A stretch of 64,000 nt of DNA from Monarcha castaneiventris obscurior (Eukaryota > Chordata > Aves > Passeriformes > Monarchidae). This document shows, piece by piece, positions 55,842 through 64,000 of this stretch. The first letter of the stretch is position 1. The number at the start of each line of letters is the position of its first letter. The notes under the pieces are model-generated. The model was given only the letters and a program-made list of their open reading frames with translations. It had not been told where the DNA came from and made no database searches. Made by a program: the position numbers and the translations under genes. The stretch lies in assembly GCA_026261815.1 (NCBI GenBank), contig JAMPIT010000856.1, positions 15,034,001 to 15,098,000 on the forward strand. The letters are read 5' to 3'.

Positions 55842-58800
55842 ATTTTTCTGTTTTATTCTGTGTGGTATTTTGAGAGTGTTCAAACTAAACATTTTAATCA
55901 TTCATTTTAAAAAGAAGCTGCAACTTTCAGATAAGTAAGGGAAAAGAAATTTTTAATAGAAGATTGAAGTGATTTAGAGGGATAGTTGTTTTTAATCCTC
56001 CGGAAATGGGGACTATATTTATCTTCATGCCAGCAAACAAATGAGAGTAAGTTTTTTCCATCTGGAGTTGCTATAAATTGTACAGTGTAACACTGGGTAT
56101 ATGGGAGGGGAAGGAACTTCTGGGTTTTTTTTCCCAAACAACATGAAACTCAAAGTCAGGCAAAGCTAAAAATAAAGTTGATAGTAGATTACAGATTCCC
56201 AGAACTCTTTTTTAGCTGAGGTATTTACATGGTTTGACATGGTAATTTATTTTAAAAGCCAAACTTGCAGGGGTGCATAAATATATTTTTTTCTCTTCTC
56301 ATTTTAACAAAATGCATAAATGTTAAATATTTCCAGTGGTACTGAGAGGAGTTTTGTATAAATAAATCTCTAGAGTCAGGTCCTTAAAAATCTTTATTGT
56401 TAGGTAAAGGGTACAGTGGAGGGGGAAAGAGAGGAAGAGAACCTGCAGTTTGTGAATTTGAAAGGACCCCAAGTTGTGCAGGCTGGAAAGTTTTGCCTTT
56501 ATCTTGCATTGCAGGGATACTTTTGCAAGCAGCCTGTACTCTAATGTGACTGGCAGTGCTGGCAGCTCCCCGTCGGCTGATTGTGAGTGTCTCAGGACTG
56601 CTGCCAGGAGGGGAGGACGGTGTTTGCAAATAAACCTCAATCAAATCCATCTGTAAGTGTTCAGCTCTGCATCAGTGGCAGCAGACCACTGGGTCGGGCG
56701 AGGGGATCTGTGTGCCCTCAGTGTTTGCTCTGTGCTCACGCCTCTGTCACCTTCAGCTACTGGGCTGAAGAGCCATCCCTGAATTTTTAACTTGGTCTTC
56801 CAGAAGTTCAGTCCTACACAACAGTTTTTCCATGAACCAGTGGATCAAATTGTTATGTATATTTGGATTCTGAATTGTCTTTTCAAGGGCAAAGAGAAAG
56901 GCTCTGAAAACACAAAAGCTCAAACATCCTCTGCTATGCAAATGTTTCAGTTAACCAAAGCCACCGCTTCTGCTTTCTGTCTTCCCACCATAGATCGTTC
57001 AGATGCTGCCCAGGTGCCATGGAGCTCCCTGGGAAATTAATTTTTAGTGGTAGAAATTAAATACAATTTTTGCCCAGGCTGAAGAAGGCAAAGGGCTATT
57101 TAGTGCCTGCCCTTTCCCAAGCCCACAGCTCAGCAGGCTCCTGTGTCCACAGTCAGGAAAGCAGAGGCTGCTACACAGGCATCCTTCACTGAGCTTTGAC
57201 ATAAAGGTGTATGTCTGAAATCAGAGACAAAATGCATTTCAAACAAAGGGAATCCTTGGGCTGTACAGACACTGCACTGGGACAGCGGGTGGAATTTGGC
57301 CTGTTTGTTCTAGGTGCAACTTGAATTTTGTCTAATTCTCCAATACCCTCACAGCCCACATGTGGGGTTTTGAAACAATCTCGTTTCAAAGTACAGTCAT
57401 TGTACAAGCAAACTAAAAGCAAATTAAAGTGTTTTTCCAGTGATATTTATTAACAACAAAGCTTTGAAATATGTCTATGAAAATATACTGCTCTAATCAT
57501 ATTATTATTGGTCTAGCATTTATCTTTACAGTACATGAAATATGAGAGTATCTTTCACAATGATGACATACAGCAAGTCCTCTGAATGTCAGACTGCCTG
57601 CCTTGTTACCGAGTGAAGAGAAATTGCAAAATCTTTACCATATGGATGCACTTAACATTCCTTAAAATTTTAAGGTGAGATCAATATTTAGATCAAAATA
57701 TTTCACAGTCCTAGAGTCACAGGTTCAGGTTTTAGAAGAAATTGCCACCTAGGTGAGCATACACAAAAATTATTTTCTCAATTTCAGACGCTGCATAACT
57801 GCGTAATAATTACAGCCTGGGCTGTCTTGCATTAATTGCCCTTATTCTTTCTACTGACAATGGGAGATGGAAAAAAAAGAAAGATACAAGTATATAGAAG
57901 TTTAGGGTCTTTGAATAGCAAAATGCATTTGTGAATTTTGTTGGAGACAGAACATTAACTAAGAGCATTATGGAGGGAATTCCATTAAGAGGCTGTTTGT
58001 TGTCTAAGCACATTATCACAAGTGAAGGTGACTAGGAGCCAGTGAAGTCTGGTGTGGATATCAGATCTGGAAAGCTCTTTGGAAGAACTTAACCCACAAG
58101 TTTTAAAAAGAAAAAGTTCTTTAAGACCAAATTTTTGCTCTCCCCTCAAATGAGAGCAAACTGTGTCTCTAGGTTCCAGGGAAGCCGTGCTGTTTCAGAG
58201 GTTTTAGTTTCTGTCCTGCACAGGGGAGATTTTTTAAAGCTTTATCAGCTCGCAGTGAGGAGTCAGTTACTGTTCCCTTCCTGAGCACCCTCGTGTCAGG
58301 CACCCAATCTCGGTGTCCCTGGATCAGTTTTCCGGAGGAGTGATTATCCTTGGGTGATCACCTTCAGGAAAAGAAACCCCGAAAGGTTTGTTCACACTTG
58401 CAAAGACACCCTTTCAGTGGCAGCTGATGCAGACCTGACCTGTGCACTTCGCTGACTTCACCCAACCACCTGCAGCCAGTGCTAAGCACAAACCTTAACA
58501 TCAAGCAGCTGGCGAGTATTTTCCCTCATCAGACTGTCTCCAGATTGATTGTCCTGGCTTGGTCATAGACTGTCCCTCCTGCTGCAAGGGCACAGCTTGA
58601 CACAGGTGGTAATCCACCAGTATAATTACCAGTTCTAATTACATTTGTCATCTTAGAGAAACATGGTTGGTAAAACATAAGTAAAAACATTTTTAAACAA
58701 AACAAAAATTGTTTACCTGACACATTATTTAACAAATTAATATCACCATCTGTGCTTTTCTTTTTTCCCCTCTGTTGTGTTCAGGTTACACCATGGTAAG

Positions 58801-60120
58801 GCAGCAAAAAGTTCACTTCTTTCCTTCTTGGGTCCTCTTTCTTTTCCCCAGGCACAATATTTACAGTGCAAATTCAGTAAGGAGATACTTAAGGGCAGGC
58901 TGCCCAATACTTTATATTTTTCGAGAAAAGTACTTAAATAAATAAACAAATCAAGGGGATTTAAACTAAGCTTATTTTTTTGTCACAAACTCATCATCCA
59001 CTGGGAATCCACAGCTTTCATTTTGAGGCAACTTTGGTTTAAAACAAACACCACAACATTCAGGAGCCCCCAGCCAGGCTATCAGGTTAGTATATTCTTA
59101 CATTAAGTTCAAAATGAAGGTTGGAAGCCATGCTTTCACTTATCAGTTGCTACCCCACATGGCTTGAGGGTGCAACTCTTTCAGTCCCAGCACTAATATT
59201 TTTTTAGACTTTCCAGCTCCATTTAATGTCACATCATATATCACCCTCCAGCACTGCTGCTGTTAAACACCCTCCTCGGGCAGCAAGCCTGCGTGTGCAG
59301 CGGTTTGCAGACCAGCCAGAATAATTTCCACTCCTTTTTAAGCTACTATTATAACGTGTCTGGTTCTGTGAAACAGCTGCATGTGTTTAAAAGGAACTTG
59401 TTAGGATAACTTCGATGAATGTTAAAATGATCATACTTTTCAGAGGGTTCCCTTGCATTTCATTGTGTTTCTAATTAAAAGCTAAGTTTGCAATCGAGAA
59501 ACTGCAGGGAGAAAAGTAAGATAGGGTGAACTACCCTTCCCTGTGAGGAACTTTCTGCTAACAAGGACAAGTTTCTTGGATTTATGTCGTGGTGATCATT
59601 TCCCTTGGCTTTGCTCCAACAAAGTCACACATGCACAAGTCTGATATGACGCTGCAGCGTCCTGGAAGGCTCTGCATGGCTCCATGGCAGCCCCACACCA
59701 CTGCAGACACCAACCCTCCCTGTGGCAGGACAATCTGTGACCTCTGGTACTGTGTCACTGCCCTGGAAAATCTGCTCATCTCCAGCTGAGGCCCAAACTT
59801 GAACCTGCATCTGATATTTCTGAAATGTTGCAGGGCAGAAACCCCAGGGCTCTTTCCCTCTCTCCTCTTTGTCCAAATTTTTTCATCACTGGCCAGAACT
59901 AGAAGGGGCTACAGGTCTATCACACCTGCAAGTTCTTGACCCAGTGACAGCAGAGGTTTTCAGCCCAGCCTACCCTCATAGGTATTTTTTTAGGATGATG
60001 AGACCAACATGAGCCCCATCCATCTTCCCCAGGAGGGTTTATTTTCCAGAGAAGACAGGGCTGTTGATGTCAAGAGAAATAATTTCACTCGGGCCTGTGC
60101 TCTGATCCTTTGGGTGTACA

Positions 60121-60130
60121 CCATATTTAG
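60121..60130 (+). promoter_or_regulatory. CArG-like box, distal
   Basis: CCATATTTAG, one base off the CC(A/T)6GG consensus for serum response factor, about 1.0 kb upstream of the candidate MYH11 TATA box. Confidence 0.25.
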
Positions 60131-60207
60131 TCTGCTGCTGAGAGGGGGTTGTTTCGGTATTTTGTATTTGGCACGTTGATGGGAATTCCTAGAGGATCCT
60201 AGCTTTC

Positions 60208-60217
60208 CCTTTTTGGG
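60208..60217 (+). promoter_or_regulatory. CArG-like box, proximal
   Basis: CCTTTTTGGG, one base off the consensus, about 0.9 kb upstream of the candidate MYH11 TATA box and 87 bases from the other CArG-like box. Paired CArG elements about 1.1-1.2 kb upstream are known for the rodent gene. Confidence 0.28.
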
Positions 60218-61080
60218 ATATCTCCATCCACAGGTCCTACTGCACAAGGCTGCTGGCTACTAGGGGAGAAAGGAGGGGGGACAGCTGGGGACTGAAGGTT
60301 TGGGGGGTGTGAGGAAGGTTTGATGAGGACCAGATCACTCCGTAACCCCTGCAGGTCTGGCTCCCAGCACCCTGCCCTGCACAGTGCCTGCTCCCTGTTC
60401 CGTCCATGCCTCCCAGGGACTGTGCCCCCAGCTCTCCACCGCTTCTCTTCTACGTTTACGGACACAGGGAGGTATTTCTTATACATGAACAAGTATTTAA
60501 AGTCCTTTCTCAAGAACTGAGCTGCACACTGGATCACAAAAGAAACTGGCAAATCTGCTGGGAAGGTGGGAAACAATCCTCTCAATTCCCAGGGGCAAAG
60601 GAGGCTTAAACCAGCCCCAGGCTCCAAATGTCATGTAAACACAGGGAGACCCAGAGCCACCTCCACCCACACAGCCCTGCTGTGTTAGGAGTAACCCTCT
60701 TCGCCCAAGCAACCCCTGAACTCAGGGACATAGCTCCAACAAAATGCGCTGGCAGTGGGTGGGAAACATCCTGTGCCACATGGGCCCATGACCTGCCCTT
60801 TGCCCTTCTAGGGGCAGGGATACTGCCAAGGCAGGAAGGAGTTAAAGGTCCATTTGCTTTGTCAAACAGCAGAGAAAAAGGGTGAAACCCTGAACTTGGG
60901 AGTTAGGGACACCCCTTTCATACACCTTTTTGAAAGCCAGAACCAGCCTGCTTCCCTAAAAAGTGGCTCAGGGCAGGGGCCACAGCCCAGGGTTAGGCCC
61001 TGCTGGGAACGAGGTCCTTGGCTCAGGCTGTGTTTTTTAAGCCAGGTACCAAAAGGATTTTCCAGCAGGACGTGGTTTCC

Positions 61081-61205
61081 AGGGCCCCTCCCCACTGACA
61101 AGATTCTCCTCCTCTATATAGGGAGGCTGCAAAGGCAGCAAGGACTTGGGCTGTCCCGGCTGGTGGCTGTATCTCCAACCCACTCCGCTCCCCACTTGGA
61201 CACCT
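61081..61205 (+). promoter_or_regulatory. MYH11: Candidate MYH11 core promoter and first non-coding exon
   Basis: TATATAG at 61115-61121 is preceded by CCCCTCCCC and followed about 90 bases later by a good donor, CACCT|GTGAGTACC, at 61206. Start of transcription would be near 61145. MYH11 (smooth-muscle myosin heavy chain) lies next to CEP20 in mammals in this orientation and has a non-coding first exon and long first intron. No MYH11 protein sequence is in the window, so this is inference from synteny and motifs. Confidence 0.3.
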
Positions 61206-64000
61206 GTGAGTACCACGGCGGGGGGAAGTCCCTGCTGGGGAAGGGGCTGGGGGCTCACACACTCTGGGATGGGCAGTCTGGCAGGTTAACTCTCACACTG
61301 CTCTGCAAACACATCCAGGGAATTAACCTGGGGATGGGAACAGACCTATCAGACGCACTCAGACGATTTATCCCGGTTTGTGTGTTACTGCTTGGGTTCT
61401 GGTTAAAATGCATAGAGACTGTGCATGCCTGAAAGTGTGCACAGATGTTCTAGCCTGCTTCCAGTCACTGCTAACACTGCCATTGCTGGGTGAACCTGAA
61501 AGACTCCGGCTGCAGAGAAGGAGCCGTGCTCGGAGCCGGCAGCAAGGCTGCCACAAGGTGCAGGGCAGTGCAGTCAGTCACCAGTACCTGCTGCAGGTAA
61601 CCATCACACGGGTGTTTGGGAAGGAAAAAGCCTGCTAACCTGAGCTGCCGATCTTCTCTAAGCGTTCCAAACCTCTCAGTCCTAATAAAGGACTGCTGAA
61701 AGAAAGTGCAACCAAAAAAAATAATCAGTTCATCAGTAACTTGTTCTGTAAACAGGAAAAATGCTTAAAAATTAGAACGAATGGAAACACTTTTACATAA
61801 ATGCCCCAGCATTACATATATATGTTTTTAATATGCTGGGAACAAAGTTTAAGCAAAACTAATGTGATAGTTTACTGAACTACACTAATTTCAAAGGTGG
61901 CATGCCTTTTTTTAAAAGGGAAAATAAAGCAACCAACTTCTAAGAAAATCCCGTTTAGTAAATTAAGACGACAGTAGATGGCAGTGCAGAAAGCAGCTTC
62001 AGTGTCATCCCAGAGGTTCAGGGGCTTCTTTCACATACGTGTGTTTGTGTGTGCGCGTCTGTGTGCATGCACACCTATAAAAATGTTGATATTTATGTGA
62101 AAGGCATATATGTTTGCATAATTAAGAAGCATCATGAGATATTTTCAGAATAAAGGAAATCAGAAGGCTTGTCATTATTATTTAATACATACATCTTAGT
62201 AAAATCTTTTCTAAAATACACTTGTTGAAAACTAAGCCCACCTTGTCCTTCACTCCAAGCTTTGCCCTGGCAGGCAGTTTGTAGCAGGATTGTCTGGATG
62301 GACTGACTTGCTGAACTCCCCACGTTCCCCCTTCCCTCAAGCCTCTCATTCAGGGGCTGAACTGACAAACCCCTGAGAGCAAAGCTCTGATTAAGTTGTC
62401 ACTTCAGTTTAGTGCCCGATTCTGCTCTGGCTGTGTTTGCTTGGACGTAAACAGTGAATTTTATTATCTCATTTGCAATTGACACACTAGTCCCTAAAAG
62501 GTATTTGTTTTGAATTTGTTATCATTACATTTTTGCGGAACGGCAAGTATTGAGCAGAACATCTCCATAAAAGGCAGCATGGGGATGTATGCAGAGATCC
62601 CAATGCTTTGGAAATCACAGAGACTTATTAGTTGCAAATCTGTTGGCTTCTAAGTATGTTAATTTTAGGAGAAACCAAGAGCTAGAGATAGCTGTCCAAC
62701 TTGTGCAAAGTCTAGTTAAATTATGGATTATTTGTGAATTCTAATCAATATACAGAATCTGATTTAGTTAATAGAGTGACATCTACAGGCATTTGAAATA
62801 GCTGGTATTTTCTAGATAAAGAGAATCTATCCCTTTTTTTCCTTCTTTTCTGATTTTTACAGTTTATAACAGGCAATAACTAGGGCCAATTTCTTTTGAA
62901 TATTAGAAAATGAATCAAGTGTTTAGTCAGAGTTATGGAGTAATTCACATTAACAAAGGTGAGAAGACCTTATTGCAACTCAGGGACTTACAGATATTTT
63001 GATTGAAATATATGGAGAATGCATTACAGAAAAAAAAATAACAAAAACCAAAGCCAACCAACCAAAAAAGAAACCCCAAACTGATGGTACCTCCATTTCC
63101 AGATGAAAATGCCCACAGTGGGGAAAGGTGAAAGGCCAGGAGGGATTGATAGCAGTGCTCGTGATAAAGCTGTTAACGCTGGGGAACCTGTTCCCAAATG
63201 AAGGTCACAAGGTTAGGATTCATCCCTAGGTTATCTTTTGATTATCTTTTTTTCCAAGCAGTGCTCAGTAGGATGATTCAGTTAAGTGCTGGAAAAGTAA
63301 AAGATAAGGAACCTGGAAAGAAAGTAGCCAAGGATTACTGTAGCCCAAGAACTGCAGTTTGAGTCAAGCAGCAGGTTACTGCTACACTCTTTCATCAGAA
63401 ACTACTCATGAGAGCAGGACTTGATTTTTGAAAATATTTGGGTATATGTTCCTCTGTTGCAATGATTATTCCCTGTACAGATGTTATAGGGCTTTATGTT
63501 GACATGCACATCCTGCAGAAGGAAGGGAGAAATGTCCTTTATCTTTTCCTTGGGAGAAAAGCAGTCCCTCCAAGCTCTGACTCAGGAGGCAATTCTGCTT
63601 GGCCAGTAACCTTTTAATTAAAGAGCACTTCCTGGAAATATTTATATTTCATCCTTGAAATAATATACTCAGGATAAACTAGTTATAAAGACAGCATTCA
63701 GCTACTCTCATTAACATGAAAAGGGAAGAGGCAGTGAAGATCAGCCAGATATCTCCATAGTGGGACAGAAAACAGAGGAATAGAGTGAGCTATGGAAATA
63801 TCCATGCAGGTTTGGGGGCTAGACAAGCACAACAAATGAATCAGATTAGGTGTAATTTGGTACCTAAGACAAGAAACTTCATATCAATGGTATTTTTGTG
63901 ATTGCTTTTCCTCCTCCCATTCTCAGGATAACTCACCTCTGGGTATAAAAGTGCATACTCTTGTGCATGATTTGGGCTAAATGGATGAGAACCTCCTACC
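61206..64000. other. Right end of window, no coding sequence seen
   Basis: Contains the CArG box at 62565, a short TG/CG-alternating stretch near 62040-62070, and a TATAAAA at 63944-63950. If the MYH11 promoter call is right this is MYH11 intron 1; otherwise it is intergenic. Confidence 0.5.
62565..62574 (+). promoter_or_regulatory. Consensus CArG box, intronic position
   Basis: CCATAAAAGG fits CC(A/T)6GG exactly and lies about 1.4 kb downstream of the candidate MYH11 start. Rodent MYH11 has a functional intronic CArG about 1.6 kb into the gene. The match to consensus is seen; the function is inferred. Confidence 0.35.

Larger units (their letters stand above)
55842..61080. other. Region downstream of CEP20, no gene seen
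   Basis: About 5.2 kb without recognisable coding sequence, RNA gene or mobile element. Two near-CArG motifs lie at 60121-60130 (CCATATTTAG) and 60208-60217 (CCTTTTTGGG). By synteny this is upstream of MYH11. Confidence 0.6.

Noticed and set aside
60854..61432. 192-codon plus-strand open frame
   Set aside because: No recognisable domain or codon bias, and it crosses the candidate TATA box and donor. Most likely chance in moderately GC-rich DNA.
63944..63950. TATAAAA as an alternative promoter near the right edge
   Set aside because: No following donor or GC-rich context could be assessed before the window ends; the 61115 box has better surroundings.

Overview
The window is vertebrate nuclear DNA, most likely from a bird. 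It holds one complete large gene, ABCC1 (multidrug resistance-associated protein 1), on the minus strand and one complete small gene, CEP20 (also FOPNL/FOR20), on the plus strand. They are arranged head to head. All 31 coding exons of ABCC1 and all 5 of CEP20 could be placed, with GT-AG junctions and matching phases. The ABCC1 exons join to 1,525 codons plus stop, the length I recall for chicken ABCC1. The gene spans about 45 kb, compact compared with mammals, which fits a bird. ABCC1 next to CEP20 matches the mammalian MYH11-CEP20-ABCC1-ABCC6 block. I cannot name the species.

Layout. 1-3566: ABCC1 3' UTR and downstream sequence with two usable polyadenylation signals (3063-3068 and 135-140, read on minus). 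3567-48304: ABCC1 coding exons 31 to 1, with an 11.5 kb first intron (36793-48256). About 47740-48900: CpG island around ABCC1 exon 1, with a CCAAT box, a GC box and a GGGCC-type pentamer tract. 48900-51150: AT-richer spacer. About 51160-51680: second CpG island, over CEP20 exon 1, with a 33-bp tandem repeat before the ATG and a G-rich repeat after it. 51489-55497: CEP20. 55842-64000: no coding sequence seen. By synteny the next gene is MYH11 on the plus strand. A TATA box at 61115, a donor at 61206 and three CArG or near-CArG boxes (60121, 60208, 62565) are compatible with its promoter and first non-coding exon, but this is inference.

Protein roles. ABCC1 is a plasma-membrane ATP-driven exporter of glutathione and glucuronide conjugates, leukotriene C4 and drugs. 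Its TMD0-L0-TMD1-NBD1-TMD2-NBD2 architecture is intact, including the asymmetric catalytic sites (Asp after Walker B in NBD1, Glu in NBD2). CEP20 is a LisH-containing centrosome and centriolar-satellite protein needed for cilium formation. They share an intergenic region but no known pathway.

No tRNA, rRNA, CRISPR, intact mobile element or clearly new system was found. The most unusual items are: a perfect 26-bp inverted repeat with a 6-nt loop inside ABCC1 intron 29; three identical 65-bp tandem copies in intron 1; proline at the position equivalent to human ABCC1 Glu1089; and the repeat-rich, G-quadruplex-prone promoter flanks.
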